Shown here in pieces: positions 10,601-17,738 of a DNA stretch of 64,000 bases. Source of the stretch: PALSA-350 sp963834445. Its GTDB lineage: Bacteria > Acidobacteriota > Terriglobia > Terriglobales > Acidobacteriaceae. Location: positions 1,736,001 to 1,800,000 of the forward strand of contig CAWIBU010000009.1 of NCBI GenBank assembly GCA_963834445.1, written 5' to 3'. The first letter of the stretch is position 1, and every line of letters starts with the position of its first letter. A program made the position numbers and the translations under genes. Under the pieces are notes generated by a model. It searched no databases, was not told the origin of the DNA, and was given only the letters and a program-made list of their open reading frames with translations.

Positions 10601-11072
10601 GCAGTTTTCGGGTATTGCTCAACTACAGTCCGGCCGTCCGCTCAATGTCCAGCAAAGCAACGATTATGCCGGCGTCGGCCCAGGTTCTGGCAATCAGCTA
10701 TGGGCGCGTACCGGCGACGCCGCACTTCCGCATCAATTCGCCGGCGGCAAGAACGCCAACCAATGGTTTCAGCCAAGCGTCTTTGTTCGACCGGCGGCTG
10801 GCACCTTTGCCCCGCGCGGCAATCGCAACTACATCTATGGCCCTGGTTTCCAAAGTTTCAGCGCAGCGCTGGAAAAGGCGATGCACCTCATCCCCAATCA
10901 CGAGAATCACCAGCTCATCTTCCGCGCCGAGGCCTTCAACTACCTCAACCATCCCAACCTCGACAACCCCGACGCCGGCCCCACCAGTGGTACGTTCGGG
11001 CGTGTCAACGGAAAGGGAACTACCTACGCCTCCGAACGCCAGTTCCAGTTCAGCCTCCGCTATGCGTTTTAG
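7647..11072 (+). CDS. Oar-like TonB-dependent outer-membrane receptor
   Basis: 1141 residues starting at TTG with a strong AGGAGG upstream. Signal peptide 1-28 (ends M-P-V-L-A-Q). Residues about 33-115 form a carboxypeptidase-regulatory-like domain (L-S-G-T-V-T-D-T-S-G-A-V-V-P-N-A). Then come the plug (I-Q-L-N-G-R-N-P, with a T-S-G-G-Q-V-R-I-V-P-K-S-G-T-S motif) and a long beta-barrel ending in aromatic F-Q-F-S-L-R-Y-A-F, as barrel proteins do. No TonB-box is obvious. This architecture is typical of Acidobacteriota, where dozens of paralogues occur, usually beside carbohydrate enzymes. The substrate is probably an oligosaccharide. The upstream sugar operon is the only functional neighbour. 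Confidence 0.92.
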   Translation: MNHKNIARRILSVLISLCMAGIGMPVLAQSDTSSLSGTVTDTSGAVVPNAKVVVHNSATRTDRDTITNGDGNFNITNLAPGDYSIRVDSTGFQTTTLDNVHVDPSIGRRVDISMHVGDANTSITVQAGVNAIQTESAAVGQLVTQEQVKSIQLNGRNPLYLSQLEPGVVRGNSMAAFAFGLDNGINVNGARSQESVITFDGAPMVRTRSNGTSVGVADVDSTSQVQILTTSYPAEYGRTSGGQVRIVPKSGTSDFHGSAFEYFRNNVLNANLWQRNFSGLPRAAFRYNQFGWNFNGPVYIPGHFNKDRNKIFFLLGQEYVRYNHDDLATQKTPTDLMRAGNFSELLGPNIFYSKPVQIVDPGTGAPYPGNIIPSAALSSNGIGLLTAYPRANTTAPGYNWIDSALYTEAQRKDSIVVDYIPVEAHHLRFSLLNYNYKDYEPHYGNFNRNPRIFNRPNQVAVFHYTWAINPTTVNELIVAGAADHVNIGIDTSLGRYDRTQYGINYPYLYDGALKVLPNKIPTINIANFGTLDGGPYPSRSGGIVYDLADNVTKVFGNHTVKFGGLWEYAGENNFDQINVSSTIPGSTNNQNGLFVFTDTRSGSQTSKAAVANAALGLFDTYGEIGQRSYTLFRSNMFSGFGQDDWRATPKLVLQVGVRYTVNTPYYAIWGNQSFFDPVYYNPANAPTVSPTTGFITGGIPLNGVVIPGSGFPSVAKGHVPDAILANGYAANFHGTNRGYNPTVYTDVQPRLGFAYQIEPTMVVRGGAGRYIQRLGISDNVQVGGNAPFQPSSTVTNGQVNDPGGIGTNSTPLSFTSHSYKYPSPGAYAWNLTVEKEIQNVGAFTLAYVGRRGLHLEQLANINQLRPGTIQANPTIKSPDALRPYQGYSTIIESENAGSSTYHSLQANVQRRLVKGLLFGVAYTWSKSLDFGSSNGASLPNIFDKYIYYGPSDFDTRHVLVINYVWNIPYGTHAGNFLVRSALGNWQFSGIAQLQSGRPLNVQQSNDYAGVGPGSGNQLWARTGDAALPHQFAGGKNANQWFQPSVFVRPAAGTFAPRGNRNYIYGPGFQSFSAALEKAMHLIPNHENHQLIFRAEAFNYLNHPNLDNPDAGPTSGTFGRVNGKGTTYASERQFQFSLRYAF

Positions 11073-11667
11073 TCAGCGGATCAGCGACCGATCGGAAATG
11101 ACACCGGGCGCTAAGACGGCGACGGCTTATGTGCCGCAGAAGCATGGATGGTCTATTCCAGTGTCGCGAATTTTCCGTTAGGTAGCCACGGCGCTTCCCG
11201 GAGCGCACTTGCGGTGGTCAAGCAGTCGTGTGGTGGTCAGCCCACGCTCGCTGTAATTTGGCGGCCGCTTCTGTGGCCGGCACTAAACGGGTTTTGGGAT
11301 TGCTGCTTCTGATGAGCATCCACGCCGCGGCTGTCGCGATGAGACTCAACAACAAGGAACGATTCATTTTGGCAACCTAACCTCAGTCGAAAATTGGATG
11401 CACTTTTTGGCTTCCGGGCACTCACATCGATAAGCAAAACGAGAGTCGGGGTAATAGGAAATCTGGTCGCCCCCAGAGTAGTTGGGCCGGAGACGGTATT
11501 GTTGTCATGGTTTTAGTCCCGCACACACCCTCTGACGCCCGTATCCTCCATCTGTAGCGCGCAAACACTCATCGTTGAAGCTTCTACAGGATCATTCTTG
11601 GCTGCGCTCCCTTCACGCTGTAACCTTCTTCCTAGCCGACGCAACGCCAACCCCAGCGAGGTTGCTC
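11073..11667. other. Intergenic region, gene remnants only
   Basis: Nearly 600 bases without an intact gene. At 11282-11380 a 32-codon open run (K-R-V-L-G-L-L-L-L-M-S-I-H-A-A-A-V-A) resembles a signal peptide without a following gene. From about 11610 the sequence becomes similar to the leader of the aminotransferase gene at 17739 (see the duplicated fragment at 11668). Confidence 0.4.
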
Positions 11668-11808
11668 ATGACGACGTCTCAGTCCGCTACCGAAGAACTC
11701 AAAGGAATGGATCCGCTCGATACCGCCTGGGTGCGCTCCCAATTTCCCTCCCTGGCGCAAACCGAACCCTATTCGGCGACGGACGGAAATTACCCTAATC
11801 GATATTGA
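11668..11808 (+). pseudogene. Duplicated 5' fragment of the class V aminotransferase gene at 17739
   Basis: ATG 11668 opens 46 codons. The first 31 or so (M-T-T-S-Q-S-A-T-E-E-L-K-G-M-D-P-L-D-T-A-W-V-R-S-Q-F-P, broken here only by a few changes) match the start of the intact gene M-T-T-S-H-S-L-S-E-D-L-K-G-T-D-P. The DNA similarity starts in the leader (CTGTAACCTT ... AACGCCAACC ... GCGAGGTTGCTCATGAC) and stops at about 11764, just after CAAACCG. Beyond this the sequence is unrelated, and an inverted-repeat element begins at 11782. It is a partial duplication, or the surviving front of a deleted paralogue. Confidence 0.8.
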
Positions 11809-11914
11809 TTATGAAACATCGACCGTTGCGGTGCGGTGAAAGGCAGATAGCCTTTTTGCGAAGTTTCTCAGCGGCGCCTTTTAGGGCGCGTTTGGATTAG
11901 GGTATTTTTGCGTC
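11782..11914. mobile_element. Small MITE-like element with imperfect terminal inverted repeats
   Basis: The left end 11782-11800 (GACGGAAATTACCCTAATC) and the reverse complement of the right end 11895-11914 (GACGCAAAAATACCCTAATC) match in about 17 of 20 positions, including a perfect ten-base core TACCCTAATC. The 133-base unit has no ORF. It contains internal hairpins: AAAGGC/GCCTTT near 11840-11857 and GCGCC/GGCGC near 11874-11889. This size and design resembles a miniature inverted-repeat element. No clear target duplication is seen. It lies directly after the truncated aminotransferase fragment. Confidence 0.5.
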
Positions 11915-12398
11915 TGGAGTGGAAAAGGCCCCATGCATTTCGGACAGAGACCGGGTGTGTCACCCGGATAGCGGTCAAGCTATCCTTCGCTCGCGCTTAG
12001 GCTTAAACTGCCAGCTAGTGCCGGCATGGCGCTGCCGCCGAGAAGCCGCGTCTGCCGATATCCTCTATAACTAGGTATAGAGCCTTTTGGGATTTTGTGT
12101 GCGTGTTTGCGACACGGGAGTACATGACCTAAGGTCACTTTCGTTGGATATGGAGTTAACGGTTTCGGGCGGGTCATTACCTTTCGTTCCGCATCGTCCC
12201 AATTCAAACTTGCAAACGATGCATTGGCCGCTATGGATGTAAGTAACCGTATCGCCCGGAGAGCATGATGAGGCGACGCATCCGGCCCGTTGCGGGAGCA
12301 AACGGAGTTCGCCAAACACATCTTTCCCGTTGGCCTTGAGCAAAACGCCGAAGTTGTGACGGAAGGGGCGCCAGCCGATTCATGAAGGAGGGGGCATT
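11915..12398. other. Intergenic region with hairpins, no recognised gene
   Basis: No gene is supported. There is a perfect stem CTCTATA/TATAGAG at 12063-12082 followed by CCTTTT, terminator-like. A 13-base palindrome TGACCT-A-AGGTCA lies at 12125-12137. A minus-strand ORF at 12071-12343 has a C-x-x-C pair (G-Q-C-I-V-C-K) but no ribosome site and no recognisable family, so it is not called. AAGGAGGGGG at 12385-12394 serves the DinB-like gene. Confidence 0.4.
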
Positions 12399-12914
12399 TT
12401 GAAGACCGCTTGGAACGAAATCCTGTGGGACCAGTTTGGGGCATCCATCGACATGCTTGATAACGCCATGAACGCGTGTCCGGATGATCTCTGGAGCGAT
12501 TCTTCGAAACCTCCTGCGTGGAACCGCAACGGAATCGTCGGATTTTGGTATCTGGCGTATCACACCCTCTTCTTTCTCGATCTGCAACTCTCCGGCCCGG
12601 CGGAAACTTTCGTTCCGCCGCCTCCCTTCGATCTGCGGGAACTAGATCCCGGAGGCCTTCTTCCGGAGAGCCCCTACACGAAGCGGGAGTTGGGGACCTA
12701 TCTGCAGCACTGCCGCGACAAATGCCATTCCACTCTAGCGAACTTCACGGATGACCAGGCGCGCCGGGTGTGTCAATACGGATCACTCAGGCTCACCTTT
12801 GGCGAGTTGATGCTGTACAGCATGCGCCATGTGCAGCATCACGCCTCTCAGCTCAATCTACTTCTTCGGCAGCATACCGGCTCGGCGCCCGGATATGTGA
12901 AGCGGGCGCTGTAA
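12399..12914 (+). CDS. DinB-like four-helix-bundle protein
   Basis: 171 residues from a TTG start with a very strong AAGGAGGGGG upstream. It is helical throughout and carries the spaced histidines of the DinB/YfiT metal-binding superfamily: Y-H-T-L near residue 50 and R-H-V-Q-H-H-A-S-Q-L-N near 145. Members bind a divalent metal (often Ni or Zn); many are thiol-transferases (bacillithiol or mycothiol S-transferases), others have no known role. No neighbour gives a clue because it sits among remnants. The length is normal for the family. Confidence 0.75.
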   Translation: MKTAWNEILWDQFGASIDMLDNAMNACPDDLWSDSSKPPAWNRNGIVGFWYLAYHTLFFLDLQLSGPAETFVPPPPFDLRELDPGGLLPESPYTKRELGTYLQHCRDKCHSTLANFTDDQARRVCQYGSLRLTFGELMLYSMRHVQHHASQLNLLLRQHTGSAPGYVKRAL

Positions 12915-13090
12915 TCCACGTTCGCTGGTGGAGAGCTGAGTTACCACAAATGAGACTTTGTCGGTGACGGACGGAACGTTTACCGCGTCTCGACAAAGCA
13001 AGATGCGTTGTTGGTACTGTAACGGTGACGTTAACAGTCTGCCCCCCAGATTTTCCTGTCCCCGGATTTTCCGTCAGAGCATTCCCAGCA

Positions 13091-13518
13091 GGGTGCTGAA
13101 AAAGTAACTTCAATTGGGCGGTTGGATCGGCTATGAAGAGAACATGCGAGGAATGGATCATCAGCAAGCCGATATGTTCAGCTATTTGTCACCGGAGCAA
13201 CGGGTGAGCAAAGATCATCCACTGCGTGCGGTGCGGGCCATGACGGAGGAGATTCTGAAGGCGATGTCACCCTTGTTCGAGGTGAAGTATGCCGATTTTG
13301 GGCGGCCATCGATTCCGCCAGAGAAGCTTCTACGGGCCCAGTTGTTGCAGATGCTTTATTCGGTACGTAGCGAGCGTTTGCTGATGGAGGAGATTGATTA
13401 CAGCATTCTGTACCGCTGGTTCGTGGGGCTGAACCTGGACGAGAAGGTTTGGGACGCGGCGACATTTACCAAGAACCGCGACCGCTTGTTGGAAGGTGCG
13501 GTAGCCAAGGAGTTTCAT
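13091..13518 (+). mobile_element. Remnant of an IS1182/IS5-like insertion sequence (5' part only)
   Basis: GGGTGCTGAAAAAGT at 13091-13105 resembles the outer inverted repeat of this IS group and is followed directly by the transposase start. Only the first third of the transposase remains. No right inverted repeat is found. The fragment is cut by a REP-like hairpin block at about 13519. Confidence 0.6.
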
Positions 13519-13605
13519 CAGCCGCCCCTTCGGGACTGCTCTATTTTGTCATTGTTTACCCAGGATTTCATCCTGGGCTACTTTCAGTCGTCCCTGCGGG
13601 ACTGA
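13144..13605 (+). pseudogene. IS1182-type transposase, N-terminal fragment
   Basis: ATG 13144 gives M-R-G-M-D-H-Q-Q-A-D-M-F-S-Y-L-S-P-E-Q-R-V, the standard opening of IS1182-family transposases, followed by the conserved L-R-A-Q-L-L-Q-M-L-Y-S-V-R-S-E-R and W-F-V-G-L-N-L-D-E-K-V-W-D. Similarity runs to A-K-E-F-H at about residue 125. Past this the frame reads through hairpin repeats (C-S-I-L-S-L-F-T-Q-D-F-I) to a stop at 13605. The DDE catalytic domain is missing, so it is inactive. A full-length protein would be about 450-500 residues. Confidence 0.8.
13519..13605. repeat. REP-like hairpin block (CCCAGGATTTCATCCTGGG type)
   Basis: A perfect stem CCCAGGA/TCCTGGG with loop TTTCA lies at 13559-13577. 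It is flanked by CCCCTTCGGGACTG at 13525-13538 and GTCCCTGCGGGACTG at 13589-13603. The same hairpin and the same GTCCCTTCGGGACTG flank recur at 19155-19256, which marks this as a dispersed intergenic repeat. It interrupts the transposase fragment. Confidence 0.75.
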
Positions 13606-13620
13606 GGCTTGGAAACATAA

Positions 13621-13953
13621 ATGGCGCTATTAACGACGCACGACTCTGGCTGGCTTAACGGGCATAACGATGTCTTGGCGATGTTCCTGAGCCTTAACAC
13701 GGCGCTCGGGCCCTGTCTGTTGCTGGCCGTTAAGCAGCCGGCCAAGCATCGCTTGATGATCGGCTATGGGGCGTGGTCAAGCCTTGCCCATGGGTTCACG
13801 ATGACATATTCAATCGGCGGAGGCCGCGGCGCACGGGATGCACAGGCGGGATAGTCCCCAGGACCTGTGGTCTTTGTCGCGATTGGAGTCGCGCTGCTTG
13901 CACTCCTCCCGGCAAAACAAGCCTGGAGTTTAAGGCAACCGAGCGCACGCTGA
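13621..13953 (+). pseudogene. Frameshifted and truncated DUF6632-like membrane protein
   Basis: Frame one (13621-13854) reads L-A-M-F-L-S-L-N-T-A-L-G-P-C-L-L-L-A-V-K-Q-P-A-K-H-R, then G-A-W-S-S-L-A-H-G-F-T-M, the middle of a small four-helix membrane protein family (DUF6632-like). After H-G-F-T-M-T the frame is lost; the expected continuation appears in another frame as P-G-P-V-V-F-V-A-I-G-V-A-L-L-A-L-L-P-A-K-Q, ending at TGA 13953. At least one single-base change near CCCC at about 13857 and another upstream are needed to join the parts. The first transmembrane helix is absent. Family name from memory; decay is clear from the sequence. Confidence 0.6.
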
Positions 13954-14011
13954 ATGCTTTCTACGCCATACTGGTTGTGTCAGGACGAAACCAGGGAGGC
14001 ATAGCTGACCG

Positions 14012-16489
14012 GTGCCCGAAGAATCCGGAATAAACCCTGAGAACGGCGACGCCACCTCGGTCACCCGCGCCCCGGAAGGTACGGAGCCGGGAGCTGTGAT
14101 TGGCCCCTATCATCTCCTGCAGATGATAGGGCAAGGCGGTATGGGCGAGGTCTGGCTGGCCGAGCAAAAATATCCGGTTCGCCGCCGCGTTGCCATCAAG
14201 CTCATCAAGGTGGGTATGGACACGCGCGAGGTGGTGGCGCGTTTCGAATCGGAGCGTCAGGCGTTGGCGCTGATGGATCATCCCGCGATTGCCAAGGTGT
14301 TCGACGCCGGATCGACACCGCAAGGCCGCCCTTACTTCGTGATGGAGTACGTCGCCGGCGTTCCGATCACGAGCTATTGCGATCAGCACAAACTAACGAC
14401 CGACCAGCGCGTCGAGCTGTTTACCCTGGTCTGTGAGGGGGTGCAGCACGCGCACCAGAAAGCAATCATTCATCGCGACCTTAAACCCTCAAACATTCTG
14501 GTGGTAGAGATCGATGGCAGACCGGCGCCGAGAATCATCGATTTCGGGGTAGCGAAAGCGACCGCACGGCTCAGTGCCGACACCGTGTATACGCGTGCGG
14601 GAACGGTGGTGGGCACGCTCGGCTACATGAGCCCGGAGCAGGCCGATTCGGGGGGCGCAGATATCGATACCCGCAGTGACGTGTATTCGCTCGGGGTGGT
14701 GTTCTACGAACTGCTGGTAGGCGTGCTGCCCCTGGACTTTCATAAACTGGCGTTCGATGAAGTTCTGCGCCGGCTGCGGGAAGAGGACACACCTCGGCCC
14801 AGCACGAAATTGCGGACGCTGGCCGGCACATCGGGTCTGACGGCGCAGAACCGGGGCGCGGATGCCGATACGCTCGTCCGGCAGCTATGCGGGGATCTCG
14901 ATGCCATCGCGTTAAATGCTTTGGAGAAGGATCGTTCGCGACGATACGCCACGCCGATGGAATTTGCCGCCGACCTGGGCCGATATCTGCGCCACGAGCC
15001 AGTGTTGGCGCACACGCCGGGCAAGGCTTATCAGCTTCGTAAGCTGGTGCGACGCAACCGTGTGCTGGTGGCCAGCGGGGCGGCCATTCTCCTGACGCTC
15101 ATCGCCGCCACGGTGGTCAGTACGCGGGAGGCGGTTCGAGCCATCCGCTCGGAACGTAACGCTGCCGCGAGCCTGAAACAGTCACAACAGGAAGCGGCGG
15201 AGGCGCAGGCGGTGAATGCCTTTCTGCAGGAAATGCTGCAATCGGCTGACCCGCGCGCCGCCAGCAAAGCCGACCCCGGCAAAGGCCGCGATGTTACGGT
15301 TGCGCACGTGCTCGATGAAGCCGTCCGCCGCCTGGATGCAGGCTCATTGCATAATGAACCGCTGGTGGAAGCCGCCGCGCGTGAGAGCCTCGGCACAACC
15401 TTCTCCGGCCTGGGACGGTATCCCGAGGCCGAACGCGAGTATCGCGCCGCGCTGGCGCTGCGACGCTCTGCGCCGGGCGGCCATGACGCCGATCTGGCGA
15501 CCAGCGAAGCGAACCTGGCGGAGCAATTGACCTTCGAGGACAAACTTCCGGAAGCGGAAACGCTGCAGCGGGACGCGCTTAGACTGCGCACCAAAGTATT
15601 CGGTCCCGATGATCCCGCGGTCGCAGCAAGCCTGGGCGACCTGGCGATCACGTCACGGCGCGAGGGCCAACTGCAGCAAGCGGAAACGCTGGTGCGCGAG
15701 GCCCTTGCGATTGATCTCAAGAGCCACCGGGTCGAGGACGTGTCGATGGACGAAAACAATCTGGGCGTTATCCTCCGTTTTGAAAAACGGCCGGCAGACG
15801 CGGAAGCCATGCTTCGCCAGTCGCTCGCCATCCATATGCAGGCTTCTGGCGCCGAGAATGCCTCGACTGCATTGACCATGAATCAGTTGTCTTATGCGTT
15901 GCATGATGAAGGCAAACTTGCTGAAGCGGAGGAGTACGCGCGTAAGTCGCTGGCAACCTCACGGCGCACCGAGGGCGACGAACATCCCGACGTGGCCGTC
16001 GGCTTGAATCACCTGGCAACGCTGCTGCGGGACGAGGGCAAGCTGGATGAGGCCGAGGCGATGTTTCGCCAGTCGCTTGCGGTTGCGCAACGCGCCTGGG
16101 GCGCCGATCAAACGGATACGGCAAGAATCGAAACCAATTTGGGAGACCTGCTGGCAAAACGAGGCAAGCTACCTGAGGCCGAGCGGTTGCTCCGTGAAGG
16201 TCTGCGCAGCCGTGAGAAAGTACTTCCACCCGGTCACCCCGACATCTTCGACAGCGAACTCAAGCTAGGCGCAGTGCTCGTACAGGAAGGCCGGTTTGCA
16301 GCCGCAGAACCACTGCTTCTTGGCGCATATAAGGGCCTGCACGATGCTTCTGCCGGGCATGCGGAGAGCAAACGGCTTGCCTTGAGCAAGATCGTCGAGA
16401 TGTACACCGCATCGAGCCGCAAAGAGCCAAACGCTGGAAAAGCGAAACTGGCGGCGGTGTGGAAAACGCGACAATTGGAGCCGCAATAG
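14012..16489 (+). CDS. Membrane Ser/Thr protein kinase with C-terminal TPR repeats
   Basis: 825 residues from GTG 14012, with GGGAGG upstream. The kinase domain spans about residues 32-330: P-loop G-Q-G-G-M-G-E-V (40-47), Lys63 in V-A-I-K, catalytic loop H-R-D-L-K-P-S-N (Asp156), D-F-G (Asp177) and S-P-E-Q. One transmembrane helix at 351-370 separates the cytoplasmic kinase from the part after the helix. Residues about 385-800 hold kinesin-light-chain type TPR repeats (A-E-A-x-x-R-x-A-L-x-I and similar). This Hanks-type kinase plus TPR architecture is very frequent in Acidobacteriota and probably couples protein binding to phosphorylation. No cognate phosphatase is near. Confidence 0.9.
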   Translation: MPEESGINPENGDATSVTRAPEGTEPGAVIGPYHLLQMIGQGGMGEVWLAEQKYPVRRRVAIKLIKVGMDTREVVARFESERQALALMDHPAIAKVFDAGSTPQGRPYFVMEYVAGVPITSYCDQHKLTTDQRVELFTLVCEGVQHAHQKAIIHRDLKPSNILVVEIDGRPAPRIIDFGVAKATARLSADTVYTRAGTVVGTLGYMSPEQADSGGADIDTRSDVYSLGVVFYELLVGVLPLDFHKLAFDEVLRRLREEDTPRPSTKLRTLAGTSGLTAQNRGADADTLVRQLCGDLDAIALNALEKDRSRRYATPMEFAADLGRYLRHEPVLAHTPGKAYQLRKLVRRNRVLVASGAAILLTLIAATVVSTREAVRAIRSERNAAASLKQSQQEAAEAQAVNAFLQEMLQSADPRAASKADPGKGRDVTVAHVLDEAVRRLDAGSLHNEPLVEAAARESLGTTFSGLGRYPEAEREYRAALALRRSAPGGHDADLATSEANLAEQLTFEDKLPEAETLQRDALRLRTKVFGPDDPAVAASLGDLAITSRREGQLQQAETLVREALAIDLKSHRVEDVSMDENNLGVILRFEKRPADAEAMLRQSLAIHMQASGAENASTALTMNQLSYALHDEGKLAEAEEYARKSLATSRRTEGDEHPDVAVGLNHLATLLRDEGKLDEAEAMFRQSLAVAQRAWGADQTDTARIETNLGDLLAKRGKLPEAERLLREGLRSREKVLPPGHPDIFDSELKLGAVLVQEGRFAAAEPLLLGAYKGLHDASAGHAESKRLALSKIVEMYTASSRKEPNAGKAKLAAVWKTRQLEPQ

Positions 16490-16593
16490 GATTGCCTCTT
16501 ACCGCAGAAAGAAATGCGGCGAGACACTACCTGTTCACCACCGATCAAGACCGAGACGCGGTAACGCTCCGTCTGCCGTCTGTCACTGGCAGT

Positions 16594-17376
16594 CTACGGA
16601 TGGTGCTGGGCCCAGAGCGCGATGTGCTGCGAGATTTGCGTGTTGATGATGAAGTCGGAGACCGGATCAGCCGCCCAGTAGAGGAAGCCGCCGATGACGG
16701 TTACAGCAAATGGTCTCCTGTATATAGCGAGATCGAAAAGGAAGAGCGCGACAATCATCGCAAGCGGAATAGCCCCTATGAGGAATGGGTAGTGGGCCAT
16801 CCAGGGAAATGACATCCGGGGGTGGGCCATCACAGGAAATGCCATACGCGAGAGTGCAGGAGGCATAAGCATGGCGTTCGCGATGAGCATCAGACGTTTG
16901 TGCACGATGCGGTTGTTCCGCTTCCAGACAGCGACTGCGACAAAAGCGCCGAAGAAGAGGACGCCGAGAACATTGCCGATCAGAAAGGACGTGGGCGTGA
17001 AGATAGACGGGAGCTGCGCGCCGCGTCTTAGTGTGCCAAACGGCGTCAGAACGCCAAGGACGACCATTAGACCTGCGATGACTGCACCGACGATCCCGAG
17101 CTTGCGATGGAGCCGAACATTCCCAGCCGTGACGAGACTGGATTGGACAACGAACAGGATGATCCAGGACGAGAAAACGGCCCCGTGCAAGTGAACGAGC
17201 AGGCTGGGCAAGTGCGAGAACGCTGCTCCTCTCAGGAAATAACTGGACCCGAATCCCATGAAGACGATCGCCAGCATGATCACGGACATGGTGGTGAAGA
17301 AGAGGTCTTCCGCGCGTTTTCTGGAGTGCGCGCTGGGGCGCGAAATAACCCAGGCGCCTGCCTGCTCTTTCAGCAA
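16594..17376 (-). CDS. Multi-pass membrane protein of unknown function
   Basis: About 260 residues with seven predicted hydrophobic segments (T-M-S-V-I-M-L-A-I-V-F-M-G-F, L-L-V-H-L-H-G-A-V-F-S-S-W-I, G-I-V-G-A-V-I-A-G-L-M-V-V-L, and four more). Charged loops include R-L-H-R-K-L-G-I and K-R-L-M-L-I-A-N-A. These conserved H-x-H-G and H-R-x-L-G patterns resemble uncharacterised heme- or quinone-membrane proteins related to DUF2306 or cytochrome-b-like families, but I cannot name the family. The long reading frame starts at 17604, but that part overlaps repeats and lacks membrane character. TTG 17376 after GGGAGAGG is the more likely start. It converges on the kinase gene. Confidence 0.65.
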   Translation of the reverse strand: MLKEQAGAWVISRPSAHSRKRAEDLFFTTMSVIMLAIVFMGFGSSYFLRGAAFSHLPSLLVHLHGAVFSSWIILFVVQSSLVTAGNVRLHRKLGIVGAVIAGLMVVLGVLTPFGTLRRGAQLPSIFTPTSFLIGNVLGVLFFGAFVAVAVWKRNNRIVHKRLMLIANAMLMPPALSRMAFPVMAHPRMSFPWMAHYPFLIGAIPLAMIVALFLFDLAIYRRPFAVTVIGGFLYWAADPVSDFIINTQISQHIALWAQHHP

Positions 17377-17536
17377 TACGTTTTCCAGAATCCCTCTCCC
17401 AGGCACTGGTCCTGCAAAGAACCGACGGAGGCTCGCTACTTCTATGCGATACCTTAACAGGTGGGCCGGAAAGAGCGGAAACGACCCCGTTGTCGCCTTG
17501 CCGCTGGAGCCGGTGTAAGCACTCAGTCCGTGATGG

Positions 17537-17640
17537 GTACGGGGTTTCAGCCCGTACATCATGGAGGAAATAGTAATCGGCTTCAGATGAGGGTTTCGTT
17601 CCAACTGAATACGCTTCCCTCAGGGCTTTGCCCTTCAGGG
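17537..17640. repeat. Two REP-like hairpins upstream of the aminotransferase gene
   Basis: GTACGGG/CCCGTAC with a GTTTCAG loop spans 17537-17557. CAGGGC-TTT-GCCCTTCAGGG folds at 17618-17640. Both have the arm-TTTCA-like or TTT-loop design of the hairpins at 13559 and 19199 and probably belong to one dispersed family. Confidence 0.6.
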
Positions 17641-17738
17641 CGAGGTTTGTGCGCAGCCTGTCTAAGCGCTTTTCTTTGCGACGCTCGTTTCACCCTGTAA
17701 CCTTAGCCCACAGAACGCCAACCGCAACGAGGTTGCTC

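Noticed and set aside
11282..11380. Signal-peptide-like open run after the TonB receptor
   Set aside because: Only 32 codons, no ribosome site and no gene follows; at most a relic.
12071..12343. 90-codon minus-strand ORF with a C-x-x-C pair, possibly zinc-binding
   Set aside because: No start signal, overlaps hairpins and no family fits; the cysteine pattern alone is not enough.
16459..17518. Several plus-strand ORFs opposite the seven-helix membrane protein
   Set aside because: They are shadows; the minus-strand frame has clear membrane helices and conserved loops.
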